Assembly (NCBI GenBank): GCA_050951725.1 | Contig: JBMNJO010000001.1 | Coordinates: 1,054,001-1,118,000 of the forward strand | DNA length: 64,000 nucleotides | DNA from: DTU052 sp050951725 | GTDB lineage: Bacteria; Bacillota; Syntrophomonadia; Syntrophomonadales; DTU052 | Reading direction: 5' to 3' | In this document: positions 25,055 through 34,482 of the stretch, one piece after another | Layout: every line of letters starts with the position of its first letter | Numbering within the stretch: the first letter of the stretch is position 1 | Made by a program: the position numbers and the translations under genes | Notes under the pieces: generated by a model | What the model saw: only the letters and a program-made list of their open reading frames with translations | The model's database searches: none | Told to the model about the DNA's origin: nothing

Positions 25055-26088
25055 CAGTTTGACTTCCTCTGATTCTGGTTTTTGGCCTTGAGGTGCTCGG
25101 CATAGGTCCGGGAAAACACATGATGACCATCACTGGTCGCTACATAGTATAAATAGTCGTGGTTTTCCGGCTGCAGAGCTGCTGATAGGCTGGCCAGGCC
25201 AGGTGAGGCGATCGGTCCTGGCGGCAGTCCGGTGTTGCGGTAGGTGTTATAAGGGGAATCGACCTCCAGGTCCTTCAACAGGACCTGATCCTTATGACGA
25301 CCCAGGCTGTAGAGCACGGTCGCATCTACCTGCAAGGGCATGCCGTCCTGCAATCGGTTATAGATCACCCCGGCGATGCGCGGCCTCTCGGAATCGAACA
25401 AGGCCTCCTTTTCGATCATAGCCGCTACCGTTACCACCTGGTAAACGGACATCCCTTTCTCCCGTGCCAGGTCGGCAAACTCCTGGTTCCACACCTGAGC
25501 AAACCTCTTCAGCATCATATCTATCATTTGGTCAATCGTCGTATCCCGCCGTATGCGATAGGTGTCCGGATACAGAAAGCCTTCGAGACGGTTTTCCCGC
25601 ATTGGTATATCTCGCAGAAAATCGAAATCCCGGCTGCGCAGCACAGCCTTTTCCCACTCTTCGGGAGTGCAAATATCCTTGGCCACAAACAACTGGCCCA
25701 TCTGTTTCAAAGTATAGCCCTCAGGTATGGTGATCCTCGTGCTTACTACCCGTCCAGCAACCAGATCGTCAATGATCTCATCCATTGACTGACTGCGACG
25801 GAACTGGTACAGACCAGCCTTGAGCTGGGAATCGTACCCCCGTAAACGGCAATACCACACAAAGACCTTTTTATTCTTAATCAGTTCCTCATCCGCCAGC
25901 AGGCGGGACACCTGATGGGTACTGGTCTTATCAGGTATGTGTACCTCAACCAGGGTTCGGTCAAAAGGGTTGACCGGAGCCATATACTGTTTGACCTGTC
26001 GCACCGTGAACCAGACTGTCAACAGGACAACCAGCATAAAGAACGATATTATCAATTTGGCTCGGCTTTTGGTTCTCTGATTGCTCAA
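25054..26088 (-). CDS. mltG: Endolytic murein transglycosylase MltG
   Basis: MltG cuts nascent glycan strands at the membrane and sets their length. The protein has one N-terminal helix (LIISFFMLVVLLTVWFTV), a LysM-like region, and the catalytic YceG domain with the putative glutamate in AAMIEKEALF. Further conserved blocks are GFLYPDTY, GVIYNRL and SPYNTYRNTGLPPGPI. At 344 residues it is of usual length. The mltG-U32 order is common in Clostridia and the two overlap by ATGA. Confidence 0.93.
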   Translation of the reverse strand: MSNQRTKSRAKLIISFFMLVVLLTVWFTVRQVKQYMAPVNPFDRTLVEVHIPDKTSTHQVSRLLADEELIKNKKVFVWYCRLRGYDSQLKAGLYQFRRSQSMDEIIDDLVAGRVVSTRITIPEGYTLKQMGQLFVAKDICTPEEWEKAVLRSRDFDFLRDIPMRENRLEGFLYPDTYRIRRDTTIDQMIDMMLKRFAQVWNQEFADLAREKGMSVYQVVTVAAMIEKEALFDSERPRIAGVIYNRLQDGMPLQVDATVLYSLGRHKDQVLLKDLEVDSPYNTYRNTGLPPGPIASPGLASLSAALQPENHDYLYYVATSDGHHVFSRTYAEHLKAKNQNQRKSN

Positions 26089-26229
26089 TCTGTAACCCCC
26101 AGTATACCAGGCTCACCCCGTAATCAGGCTGCCGGTTGGGTTTCTAGTGACCAGGGCCAGCGTCACCTTACTGCCTGGATTACTTTGGCAATCCCCTTCT
26201 TCACCTGCCAGTACCCCGGATTACTCAGG

Positions 26230-27933
26230 CTAAACCGGTGTACCCGCGGGATGACCGGGATCGTTAGGCTGATCCCCCGCAATGCCAGGCTCTGATACCT
26301 GTTCCTGGGGATCAGCCGGGTCACCAGGATCGGTCCCCGGATCTTCGGGATCAGCCGGGTCACCAGGTTCTGTCCCTGGATCTCCGGGATCGGTCGGATC
26401 ACCAGGATCAGTCCCTGGATCTCCGGGATCGGTCGGGTCACCAGGTTCTGTCCCCGGATCTCCGGGATCTGTCGGGTCGCCAGGTTCTGTCCCCGGATCT
26501 CCGGGGTCAGTCGGGTCGCCAGGTTCCGTTCCTGGACCTCCAGGATCAGTCGGTTCACCGGGATCCGTCCCCGGGTCCACTGGATCAACCGGCGTTGGCG
26601 CCTTGGTCCCTACATAAATAAGTTTATCCAGGGGCTTATAGACATCAGAAGAAAGCTTCTCCCGCTTAAGAAGCTGCCCCTGCTCGTTGTAAACAGCTCG
26701 ATAAGTCCGGACCCGGTATCCCTTGACCCCCTCATGGTCCACCTTCTCTTTACCCAGAAGGAGTTCTGGATCACCTTTACGTATCACTTTAAAATCGGTT
26801 ACTCCAACTACTTCGCGCTCTATTTTCACCTTTACCGGAGGTCCACTGCGCTTGCCGAAGATCTGTACTGTCAGCTTGCCTCCCGAAGTGGTGGTTTTAA
26901 TACAAACAGGGCTGCCAGTATCATTCCTGAACCGGAAGTCTTTGGACTGATAGGTCACGGTGGCATCGGTTCCGGTTGGTACATAAGCCACCGCCACGCT
27001 GTGGTTGTGACGCTCAACTATCGGAAGATTGGCCAGCAGGACAGCGTTATAAAGGGTCGATGACACCTGGCATATACCGCCGCCCACTCCTGGTTGAAAC
27101 TCGTTCTGTATGATTATCATGGCCTCTTTATAACCAGTGCTGAACTCCCGGGGACCGACAGCGACATTAAAGGAAAACTCCTGTCCCGGAGGTACCACGG
27201 CTCCGTTCAGGGCGGAGGCAGCAATACGAAGGTTGGAAGAGCGGTTGATATTGCCAACATCGAAGTAGGTCGAGAAGTTCCCGAGTTCCACCATATTCTG
27301 AATGTCCGCCGGGCTTACGTTTACTGATGAAAACTCCGTCGCCAAGCTGACATTTATGGTCTCTTCCCCGGTGTAATAAAGGGGCAGGGATTGGAAGGTT
27401 TTTTCCGGATCAATCCTTATCCCATCCTCACCCGGCACCAGTACCGGTTTACCCGCCGCATCCCATCTAACCCGGGAGATCTTGACCGGGTCTTTCAGTG
27501 ATCCCATCAGATCGGCCATGGTCTGGTCAAACAGTTGCCGGTCATACTCGATGGGAATCCTGATGGGGTAGTCGCGCCGGCCCTGGCCGTGGATCTGTTC
27601 CCACACGCTCCGCTTCCCTTCCTGCTCCATTACCTGATCAATGAACCTGGCTACCTGAAGTTTGGCCCCCAGATCCTGGGCCTTAACAGGATATTTGTAA
27701 TCGGGTGCGGTAAAAGTATATTCAACCAAGGCAAATTCTTCTGCATGCTCACTTATCAAGGCGATTGCTTTATTCTTGCTGATTCCGCTCAGATCGTGAC
27801 CCGCCACAAATGTCCCTCGCGGAAAAGCATCCCCGGCCAGCAGGTGCTTGCTGGCAAACAACGAACTGCCAGCAACCAGACCGAGGATGATCACAACAGC
27901 ACAAATCAAGATATTTCGGCGCGAGACCGGCAA
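26230..27933 (-). CDS. VanW-family cell-wall protein with a Pro/Gly/Asp repeat tail
   Basis: A membrane helix (ILICAVVIILGLVAGSSLF) leads to a peptidoglycan-binding-like domain, then a VanW domain (GPREFSTGYKEAMIIIQNEF, GGGICQVSSTLYNAV, ERHNHSVAVAYVP) and a G5-like domain (about residues 375-440). The last 110 residues are seven 13-residue units of GTEPGDPTDPGDP type, then a short end. The start is TTG with GGAGGGG before it. The outer face of the wall is the likely location; the biochemical role of VanW domains is unknown. Upstream 27934-28316 has only a weak small frame and a terminator. Confidence 0.85.
   Translation of the reverse strand: MPVSRRNILICAVVIILGLVAGSSLFASKHLLAGDAFPRGTFVAGHDLSGISKNKAIALISEHAEEFALVEYTFTAPDYKYPVKAQDLGAKLQVARFIDQVMEQEGKRSVWEQIHGQGRRDYPIRIPIEYDRQLFDQTMADLMGSLKDPVKISRVRWDAAGKPVLVPGEDGIRIDPEKTFQSLPLYYTGEETINVSLATEFSSVNVSPADIQNMVELGNFSTYFDVGNINRSSNLRIAASALNGAVVPPGQEFSFNVAVGPREFSTGYKEAMIIIQNEFQPGVGGGICQVSSTLYNAVLLANLPIVERHNHSVAVAYVPTGTDATVTYQSKDFRFRNDTGSPVCIKTTTSGGKLTVQIFGKRSGPPVKVKIEREVVGVTDFKVIRKGDPELLLGKEKVDHEGVKGYRVRTYRAVYNEQGQLLKREKLSSDVYKPLDKLIYVGTKAPTPVDPVDPGTDPGEPTDPGGPGTEPGDPTDPGDPGTEPGDPTDPGDPGTEPGDPTDPGDPGTDPGDPTDPGDPGTEPGDPADPEDPGTDPGDPADPQEQVSEPGIAGDQPNDPGHPAGTPV
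26299..26571 (-). repeat. Seven tandem 39-bp coding repeats
   Basis: Seven units of 39 bp encode GTEPGDPTDPGDP or a close variant. Because the unit is a multiple of three and GC-rich, several other frames on both strands stay open here and look like genes, but they are shadows. Unit number is likely to vary between strains by slippage. Confidence 0.9.
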
Positions 27934-28047
27934 CCCATTCCCCTCCCAAATTGATTCCTCAATTAAAATCTCAACTTAAGCCTGTTGATGCGTAACGCAG
28001 GTACAGATCAACAGAGCAGGCCAACACATCCTGTGATTAACGTCAAG

Positions 28048-28215
28048 CTAAGACGGAATAATCAGAGACGCCATCTGAATAAACCTTCCGCGATTCCGAA
28101 TGTTACTCCCGCTTCCGGTCTCATACTTCCCGTTTCCATCTGGCCTAGTACCGTTTGACGTTATACAGGCGCATAAAGTTGCCGATGCGAAATCTGGCGA
28201 CGGGTAATGATGCAT
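28048..28215 (-). CDS. Possible small protein of 55 residues
   Basis: An ATG at 28213-28215 is preceded by AGGAGATTAG and opens a frame of 55 codons beginning MHHYPSPDFASATLCACITS and rich in Gly, Asn and Ser in the middle. I recognise no family. It lies between the DUF1292 and VanW genes on the same strand. The ribosome site is good but the composition is not decisive. Confidence 0.3.
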   Translation of the reverse strand: MHHYPSPDFASATLCACITSNGTRPDGNGKYETGSGSNIRNRGRFIQMASLIIPS

Positions 28216-28288
28216 CTAATCTCCTAGGATATAACATTTTGTAGGGGAATCAGACATGCAAGTATGACTTTTCAGGAATTCGGGTTCA

Positions 28289-28316
28289 ATAAAATAAAGA
28301 AGCCGATATGGCTTCC
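28289..28316 (-). terminator. Intrinsic terminator after the DUF1292 gene
   Basis: GAAGCC-ATATC-GGCTTC on the minus strand is followed by TTTATTTTATT. It ends the alaS-ireB-ruvX transcript. Confidence 0.75.
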
Positions 28317-28634
28317 TTATTCGACCGCCTCGCTCTCCAATAACTCCTGCCACGCATCGGCCACTTTTTCCCATTCCTCGTCATCCTCAATGTCTGCCAG
28401 GTACATGTTGCCTTCCTCGTCATAAGTAGCTCTCAGAATGGTGATCTCAACTTCCTCTTCTTCCTCATCCTCGAACTCTTCGTCGATGGGCGCCACTACC
28501 ACATAACTGTTGCCCTCCATCTCCAGTTCGGCGATCAGCTCAAAGGAATGTTCCTGTCCGTCGTCATCAATCAGGATCAAAACCTCGAACTCTTCACCAT
28601 TTTCCAAGTCATCCTTGAAATCGTCTTTTGCCAC
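28317..28634 (-). CDS. DUF1292 family protein (YrzB-like)
   Basis: The 105-residue product is very acidic (EEFEDEEEEEVEITIL). It carries the DUF1292 pattern of a beta-rich domain: EEFEVLILIDDDGQEHSFELI then NSYVVVAPID. The function is unknown. In Firmicutes it regularly follows ruvX in the alaS-ireB-ruvX cluster, as here. The start is GTG with a weak GGGGTG site. Confidence 0.85.
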   Translation of the reverse strand: MAKDDFKDDLENGEEFEVLILIDDDGQEHSFELIAELEMEGNSYVVVAPIDEEFEDEEEEEVEITILRATYDEEGNMYLADIEDDEEWEKVADAWQELLESEAVE

Positions 28635-28696
28635 TTCTACACCCCAATTCAGTAAATTAACAAATCAATTGTAGTTGCCAAGACATTCCTTGTCAA

Positions 28697-29143
28697 TCAA
28701 ACACTTGACTTATTATTCCCAGTTTTGCGATCCAGGTAACCCTGGAGGATGTAGACTGCAGCCAGCTTGTCAATAACCTGGCGCCGTTTGCGGCGGCGAA
28801 CATCGGCTGCAATCAGGGTTCCTTCTACCGCCCTGGTGCTCAGACGCTCATCCTGGTACTCGACCGGGATCCCCAGTTCCTTTTCCACCAGTTTACCGAA
28901 CTCCTGCACCTCCCGGGCCTTATCCCCCAGGGTGCCGTTCATGTTGCGCGGCAGACCCAGGAGCAGGCTGGTCACCTGGTGTTTGGCAGCCAACTGGCGG
29001 AGGGCTTCCATGTCGCGGGTCTGGCCCTTGCGTTCGATAACCCCAATCCCCTGAGCGGTAATACCCAAAGGGTCACTGACGGCCACTCCAATCCGTTTTT
29101 CCCCTACATCCAGGGCCATTATTCTTACCGTTTTACCTGACAT
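28697..29143 (-). CDS. ruvX: RuvX/YqgF (pre-16S rRNA nuclease / Holliday resolvase fold)
   Basis: The RNase H-like fold begins MALDVGEKRIGVAVSDPLG with the first catalytic Asp. GLPRNMNG and YQDERLST give the other conserved acidic residues. YqgF matures the 5' end of 16S rRNA in E. coli; a resolvase role has also been proposed. The 148-residue length is normal. It lies in the conserved cluster downstream of alaS and ireB, here separated from ireB by an aldo/keto reductase gene. Confidence 0.92.
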   Translation of the reverse strand: MSGKTVRIMALDVGEKRIGVAVSDPLGITAQGIGVIERKGQTRDMEALRQLAAKHQVTSLLLGLPRNMNGTLGDKAREVQEFGKLVEKELGIPVEYQDERLSTRAVEGTLIAADVRRRKRRQVIDKLAAVYILQGYLDRKTGNNKSSV

Positions 29144-29176
29144 ATCTCAGACATCCTTTTTCCCGCCCCGTCAGAA

Positions 29177-30121
29177 TCATACTACTTTTATACAAAAATC
29201 CGGACAATACGCAGCACAGTACCCACACAACACACATTTACTCTGATCAACCACCGTTTTCCCGTCCTGGAGCGACAATGCCTGGTAGCGGCACACCTCA
29301 CCGCAGCTGGCACAGCCGGTACACCATGACTCAATATGCAGGCGACGCTGGGTGCGTCCGACCCTGGCCTCCAACAGGGGGTCCCGCCGGCCTTCAAACC
29401 AGGTAATATTAAGGTCAACCTCATCCCGGTTCTTCATACCTACCGCCACTGATGCCAGCCCAGGTATATTACGAACATATTGGAATGCAGAATAGGCCTG
29501 ACTGATCAGGTTCCCTCCGCCAAGGGCTTTCATGGCATACAACCCTTTACCCCGCAGTCGGGCATACTGAATGGCGGCTCCCATGGTGGTTGCGGTTCCA
29601 TCCATGATACCTATACCACCTTTGTTTATCAGCGGGTGGATAACCTCGATCGCTGGGTGATCAGCCGCAGCCACAACCCCTGCTATTGAATGGGTTGACA
29701 TGCCGATGGCCTTTATCAATCCCTGCTGCTTGGCTTTGATTAGGTATTCCAGTGCCTCCCGGTGTCCTTCCAGAGTCTTCTCATTCTCCTGTTCATGAAG
29801 CATAAAGATGTCAATAACAGTGAGACCCATCTCATCCAGAGCCCGTTCGACGCTTTCCTTCATCCCCTGCCGGGAATAAGCGTAGGATTTCGAAGTGATG
29901 ACCGGTTTGAATCGTTGGGAGGCTAATGCCTCTTTTATGTAGGGGTAGGTACCATAGCTCTCGGCAGTATCCAGAAAATTGATGCCTCTTTCCAGGGCAT
30001 GTACTATAACCCCTGCACCCTCCTCTACCCGGAGATCAGCCTGCAGGGGGCCTATAGTCAAAACCCCGAAACAGATGGCTGATACCTTAATGCCGGTAGC
30101 TCCCAGGACTCGATACTGCAA
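29177..30121 (-). CDS. Aldo/keto reductase with C-terminal 2[4Fe-4S] ferredoxin domain
   Basis: Residues 1-250 form an AKR barrel (starting RVLGATGIKVSAICFG; LDTAESYG with the catalytic Tyr, HEQEN in the strand-4 region). The last 50 residues carry two clusters: CTGCASCGEVCR and CVLCGYCAAYCPD. Such fusions are common in anaerobes and suggest electron exchange between NAD(P)H or a carbonyl substrate and ferredoxin. The substrate is unknown. It sits between ireB and ruvX, an insertion into an otherwise conserved gene order. Confidence 0.85.
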   Translation of the reverse strand: MQYRVLGATGIKVSAICFGVLTIGPLQADLRVEEGAGVIVHALERGINFLDTAESYGTYPYIKEALASQRFKPVITSKSYAYSRQGMKESVERALDEMGLTVIDIFMLHEQENEKTLEGHREALEYLIKAKQQGLIKAIGMSTHSIAGVVAAADHPAIEVIHPLINKGGIGIMDGTATTMGAAIQYARLRGKGLYAMKALGGGNLISQAYSAFQYVRNIPGLASVAVGMKNRDEVDLNITWFEGRRDPLLEARVGRTQRRLHIESWCTGCASCGEVCRYQALSLQDGKTVVDQSKCVLCGYCAAYCPDFCIKVV

Positions 30122-30151
30122 ATAATCACCCCGGTTAATCGTGGTCTTGGA

Positions 30152-30406
30152 TCAGCCTTCCAGATAGTTGCGGATCAAGACCTCCAAAATCTCATCTCTT
30201 TCCACCTTGCAGATCATGGTACGGGCATCCTTGTAACTGGTAATATAAGCCGGGTCTCCTGATATCATGTACCCGACCAACTGGCTTACCGGGTTATAGC
30301 CTTTTTCCTGCAAGGACTTATAAACTGACTCCAAAATAGCAGCTACCTTGTCTTTACCATCCCTGCCCAGCTGGAAACTGGTGGTTCCTTCAAATTCCCC
30401 AGGCAT
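30152..30406 (-). CDS. IreB family regulatory phosphoprotein (DUF965)
   Basis: The 84-residue product has the family core GYNPVSQLVGYMISGDPAYI and ends RNYLEG. In Enterococcus IreB is phosphorylated by the kinase IreK at N-terminal threonines and modulates cephalosporin resistance; a TT pair is present here near residue 8. I start it at the ATG at 30404-30406, with a perfect GGGAGG seven bases before; the frame is open 38 codons further but has no better site. It follows alaS, its usual neighbour. Confidence 0.88.
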   Translation of the reverse strand: MPGEFEGTTSFQLGRDGKDKVAAILESVYKSLQEKGYNPVSQLVGYMISGDPAYITSYKDARTMICKVERDEILEVLIRNYLEG

Positions 30407-30591
30407 TCTCCCACCTCCCTTTGGAGTAAAAGCCAAATCATTGGTAAGCTCGAGGTCCAGCGAACTGTCCCCCGGTTCATTTTCAATATCCGTTATGGCT
30501 CTTGTCTCAGGTTTATGCAACTGGTTAACTCCTTATTTTAAGTTTTCGCCAGCCAGTCTTAATTTCCTGGTTACGCCTCTGGTAAATAACA

Positions 30592-33234
30592 CTACTGCAA
30601 TGATTTCTCTATGATCTCCCGGGCGGCTTGCAGAGCCTCGCCAATCTTCTCAGGGTCCTTGCCTCCGGCCTGCGCCATATCCGGCCGGCCGCCCCCGCCG
30701 CCGCCGGCGATCTTCGCCACCTGGCCGATGATCTTACCGGCATGCAGTCCGCGCCCTGTCAGTTCCTTGGAAACAAAGGCTGCAAACCCTACCTTGTCAT
30801 CGATCCGCGATCCCAGGATCACCACGGAGGAGCCCAGTTTATCCCTTAAAAGCTCCGCATTCTCACGCAGCGAGTTCATATCCGAGGCCTGAATCTCCGC
30901 TGTCAGCACACTGATATCTTTTACCTTAACCGCCTGGTTCAAAACATCGGTGGCCTTTTCTTTCTCCATGCGGGATTTTAGGGTCTCCAGCTCTTTTTCC
31001 TTCTCCCGCAGCTGCCGGAGCAGGTACTCCACCCGATCCGGTACTTCCGCAGGCCCCACCTTCATAAAGGCCGCGGCCTTCTTTAATTCCTCATCGGCCT
31101 GCCGCAGGCTCTCCCAGGCTGCCCCGGCGGTTATCGCTTCGATACGCCGCAACCCCGCACCGATACTGGCTTCGGAGACAATCTTGAACAGACCAATCTC
31201 TCCTGTGTTTTTGACGTGAGTTCCCCCACAAAGTTCCTTGCTAAACCCTTCCACCTCGACCATCCGTACCTGGTCGCCATACTTCTCGCCGAACAGGGCC
31301 ATGGCCCCCATTTCCTTGGCCTCGGCCAGACTGGTCTGCAATGCCCGGACAGGCAAGAGGGACCACACCTTCCGGTTCACGATCTCTTCTATAGTCTGCA
31401 TCTCGGCCGGGGTAAGGGGAGCGAAATGGGAAAAGTCAAACCGCAGCCGCTCCGGTTCCACCAGTGAGCCCTTCTGCTGGGCATGATCTCCCACCGTGTC
31501 CCGCAGAGCCTGGTGCAGCAGGTGGGTGGCGGTATGGTTGGCAGCCGTTGCCTGCCGATGTTCGGCATCGACTTGGGCTGTCACCTCCTGGCCTTGACGC
31601 AGGGTCCCGTTCACCCTCCCGTAATGGAGGATCCAACCGGCTGCTTTCTGTACATCGTTCACCGCCAGTTCACCCTCCGGACCTTTTATGACCCCCCGGT
31701 CTGCGGTCTGTCCGCCGCTCTCCGCGTAAAATGGGGTCTCCAGGAGAACCACCACGGCTTCCCCATCATTAACCGAATCTACTCCCTCTCCGTTCTGAAT
31801 GATGGCCAATACCTCCGACTCCCATTCCAGGCACTGGTAACCGACAAAGTCGGTAGCATTTTCACCTTCCAGGAGACTGGCAACTGATTTTTCCAGGGCA
31901 AAGGCCCCTTCATTCCTGAATGATTTCCGACCGCGTTCCTTCTGGGCTTCCATCATAGCTTCAAAGCCCTCCTTATCCACGGTCAGTCCATATTCTTCCG
32001 CCACATCCTCGGTAAGGTCAATGGGAAAACCAAAGGTATCGTAGAGCATGAACGCATCCTTGCCCGGAATAACCTGGTCTCCCTGCTCCCGCAGCCGGGT
32101 CACGATATCCTCTACCTTGCGCAGGCCATCACTGAGGGTGGTAAAGAACCGTTCCTCCTCCATGCGGATGACCTGTTCCACAAACTGCTGTTTCTCTTTG
32201 ATCTCCGGGTAGGCACCGCCCATTACCCCGATTACCACCGGCACCAGTTTATAGAAAAAGGGTTCATTCAGTCCTAATAGTTTGCCAAAACGCACAGCGC
32301 GCCTCAGTATGCGACGCAGTACATAACCCCGGCCCTCGTTGCCGGGCAATATCCCGTCGATCACCAGGAAGGAGCAGGCCCGGATATGGTCAGCAATGAC
32401 CCGGAAAGGAAACCCCTTTGCTCCCTTATCATATTTCTGCCCGGTCAGGGCTTCGATCTCTTTGATAATCGGGGTGAAGAGGTCGGTTTCATAGTTGCTT
32501 TCCACCCCCTGCAGGATTGAGGTCAGACGTTCCAGACCCATTCCAGTATCTATGCTCGGCCGGGGCAGCGGGGTCATCTCTCCGGTCTGATCCCGATCAT
32601 ACTGCATGAAAACCAGGTTCCAGATCTCCAGCCAGCGGTCACAGTCACAGTGCCCCAGAGCGCAGTCCGGATCTGTACAGCGGTACTCCGATCCCCGGTC
32701 GTAGATGATCTCACTGCAGGGCCCACACGGGCCGGTGTCCCCCATGGACCAGAAGTTATCCTTTTCGCCCAAACGAACAATCCGCTCCGGCCGGACCCCT
32801 GCGACCTCCTGCCACAGCCCAAAGGCCTCATCATCGTCCAGATATACAGTAATCCACAGGCGGTCCGGGTCAAGCCCTGCGGTTTCGGTCAGAAATCCCC
32901 AGGCCAAGGCTATCGCTTCGCGTTTAAAATAATCCCCAAAGGAGAAGTTGCCCAGCATCTCAAAGAAAGTATGATGACGCGGGGTGCGACCTACGGTATC
33001 CAGGTCGTTATGTTTGCCGCCTGCTCGCATGCATTTCTGGGAGGTTACCGCCCGGCGATAATCACGAGGCTCGATCCCCAGGAAAACGTCCTTAAACTGG
33101 TTCATACCGGCGTTGGTGAACAGCAGTGTCGGATCATCGACCGGTACCAGTGATGAACTGGAGACCGCCGTATGGCCGCGGCTGGTAAAGTAATCAATAA
33201 ACATCTGTCTTATTTCGTGGCTCTTAAGCAACAA
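30592..33234 (-). CDS. alaS: Alanyl-tRNA synthetase
   Basis: The class II synthetase starts HEIRQMFIDYFTSRGH and has the motif 2 region RAGGKHNDLDTVGRTPRHHT. The editing domain has HTATHLLHQALR and the zinc-site partner CGGTH, and the C-terminal DHHA1 domain ends with GGGGGGRPDMAQAGG. I take one of two tandem TTG codons at 33229-33234 as start, five to eight bases after GGGAGG; this gives about 880 residues, the family norm. An ATG-type start 21 codons upstream would overlap the AI-2E gene. No T-box leader precedes it; it lies inside an operon. Confidence 0.96.
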   Translation of the reverse strand: MLLKSHEIRQMFIDYFTSRGHTAVSSSSLVPVDDPTLLFTNAGMNQFKDVFLGIEPRDYRRAVTSQKCMRAGGKHNDLDTVGRTPRHHTFFEMLGNFSFGDYFKREAIALAWGFLTETAGLDPDRLWITVYLDDDEAFGLWQEVAGVRPERIVRLGEKDNFWSMGDTGPCGPCSEIIYDRGSEYRCTDPDCALGHCDCDRWLEIWNLVFMQYDRDQTGEMTPLPRPSIDTGMGLERLTSILQGVESNYETDLFTPIIKEIEALTGQKYDKGAKGFPFRVIADHIRACSFLVIDGILPGNEGRGYVLRRILRRAVRFGKLLGLNEPFFYKLVPVVIGVMGGAYPEIKEKQQFVEQVIRMEEERFFTTLSDGLRKVEDIVTRLREQGDQVIPGKDAFMLYDTFGFPIDLTEDVAEEYGLTVDKEGFEAMMEAQKERGRKSFRNEGAFALEKSVASLLEGENATDFVGYQCLEWESEVLAIIQNGEGVDSVNDGEAVVVLLETPFYAESGGQTADRGVIKGPEGELAVNDVQKAAGWILHYGRVNGTLRQGQEVTAQVDAEHRQATAANHTATHLLHQALRDTVGDHAQQKGSLVEPERLRFDFSHFAPLTPAEMQTIEEIVNRKVWSLLPVRALQTSLAEAKEMGAMALFGEKYGDQVRMVEVEGFSKELCGGTHVKNTGEIGLFKIVSEASIGAGLRRIEAITAGAAWESLRQADEELKKAAAFMKVGPAEVPDRVEYLLRQLREKEKELETLKSRMEKEKATDVLNQAVKVKDISVLTAEIQASDMNSLRENAELLRDKLGSSVVILGSRIDDKVGFAAFVSKELTGRGLHAGKIIGQVAKIAGGGGGGRPDMAQAGGKDPEKIGEALQAAREIIEKSLQ

Positions 33235-33289
33235 GAAAGCCTCCCTTTTCCCATCTAGGTTATATTTTGTCCCATGGAAGCATTTAGTG

Positions 33290-34306
33290 TCAATCAACCA
33301 GATGGTAAAAGGCGAACTTGACCAGAACTTTTAATACTGCAACTACGGGAACCGCCAGCAGAATCCCCCAGATACCAAACAGCTCCCCGCCAGCTAGGAG
33401 CGCAAAGATAACCAGCAAAGGGTGCAGTCCCACCCTGGTCCCGACTATGCGCGGGGACAACAGGTTGGCCTCTACCTGCTGGATTACCAGAATCGCTATT
33501 CCCAGGTAAATGGCCTGCCGAGGACCTTCAGTCAGGGCGAGAGCTATGGAGGGAATTGCCCCCAGGATCGGTCCCAGGTAAGGGAACAGCTCAGCAATCG
33601 CATTGATGATGCCGATTACTATGGCGTATTTAACGCCCAGCAGTGCGGCTGCCAGCCCGGTTAAGACCCCGACGATGATGCACACGGTCAGATGGCCCTG
33701 GATGAAACCGGACAAGACCTGATCAACATCCAGGCCCAGATTGATCAGTTGGCTCCTGCTGCTGGCGGGAAACAGGCTGAGGAAGCCATCCCTGATTTTT
33801 TCCCAGTCCCTGATAAAATAGTAGGCCAGGATCGGAGCAAAAACCAACGCCAGCAGGCTTCCGGCCATCCCCAGCAGATCGTTGATGAACTTGGTCAGCG
33901 CATTGTAGGCCTGGTTCTCAGCCTGGTGCAGGCTGTTCCTTATTATCTGGTCCACCTCACCGCCAACCCTTAACCCGTCCAGGTATTCCATGGCATGGTG
34001 CGCATCCTCAACATACTTTGGCATCAGGGCCGCCAGTTCAGCCAGTTCGCGGGCCAGACGCGGCAGCGTATACCAGCAGAAAAACCCGATCAGCCCGACC
34101 AGCAGCATATAAAAGGCCATAACCGCCCAGGCACGGCTCAAGCCTCTTGCCTGAGCAGCTCTTATCAGGGGATACAGGACATATGCCAGGGTAGCTCCCA
34201 CCAAGAATGGAACCACCACTGCATGCACCCTGATAAAAAAATAAATGGTGGCCACTGCCACCACTGATAGGATCCCGATTTTGATGTAGTAATCTAATCT
34301 GCCCAT
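33290..34306 (-). CDS. AI-2E family transporter (PerM/YtvI type)
   Basis: The 338-residue membrane protein has about eight helices. The family core near the C-terminus is seen as GINAIAELFPYLGPILGAIPS, then PRIVGTRVGLHPLLVIFALLAG and GIWGILLAVPVVAVLKV. The family includes exporters of small molecules and Na+/H+ antiporters, and substrate cannot be assigned. It directly precedes alaS, a common arrangement in Firmicutes, and its start overlaps the end of the small membrane protein gene by 13 bases. Confidence 0.85.
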   Translation of the reverse strand: MGRLDYYIKIGILSVVAVATIYFFIRVHAVVVPFLVGATLAYVLYPLIRAAQARGLSRAWAVMAFYMLLVGLIGFFCWYTLPRLARELAELAALMPKYVEDAHHAMEYLDGLRVGGEVDQIIRNSLHQAENQAYNALTKFINDLLGMAGSLLALVFAPILAYYFIRDWEKIRDGFLSLFPASSRSQLINLGLDVDQVLSGFIQGHLTVCIIVGVLTGLAAALLGVKYAIVIGIINAIAELFPYLGPILGAIPSIALALTEGPRQAIYLGIAILVIQQVEANLLSPRIVGTRVGLHPLLVIFALLAGGELFGIWGILLAVPVVAVLKVLVKFAFYHLVD

Positions 34307-34467
34307 ACCCCAGCTACCTCTTGGCCTATGTCGTCGACCGCTCTTTTTACCTGGGCAAACCGTTTGGACCCATTCTTACCACGCTGCCAGAAGTATGAAA
34401 CCAGAACAAAGGCCAGGGCAGTACCCAAAAGAGCCATTAGCCCACGGTGGAAACCCTTGGATTTCAC
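34294..34467 (-). CDS. Small single-pass membrane protein
   Basis: The 57-residue product has a helix (GLMALLGTALAFVLVSYFW) followed by a basic and then amphipathic tail. I start at the GTG of 34465-34467 because GGAGGTGAT lies five bases before it. It resembles small YtxH-like proteins in layout but I see no family motif. It is translationally coupled to the AI-2E transporter gene. Confidence 0.65.
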   Translation of the reverse strand: MKSKGFHRGLMALLGTALAFVLVSYFWQRGKNGSKRFAQVKRAVDDIGQEVAGVWAD

Positions 34468-34482
34468 CAGTATCACCTCCGT

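Noticed and set aside
26282..26617. Gly/Ser/Pro-repeat frame on the plus strand and a second minus frame at 26163-26588
   Set aside because: Both are shadows of the 39-bp coding repeat in the VanW-type gene.
33234..33300. T-box leader before alaS
   Set aside because: alaS lies inside an operon with almost no leader and no T-box sequence is seen.
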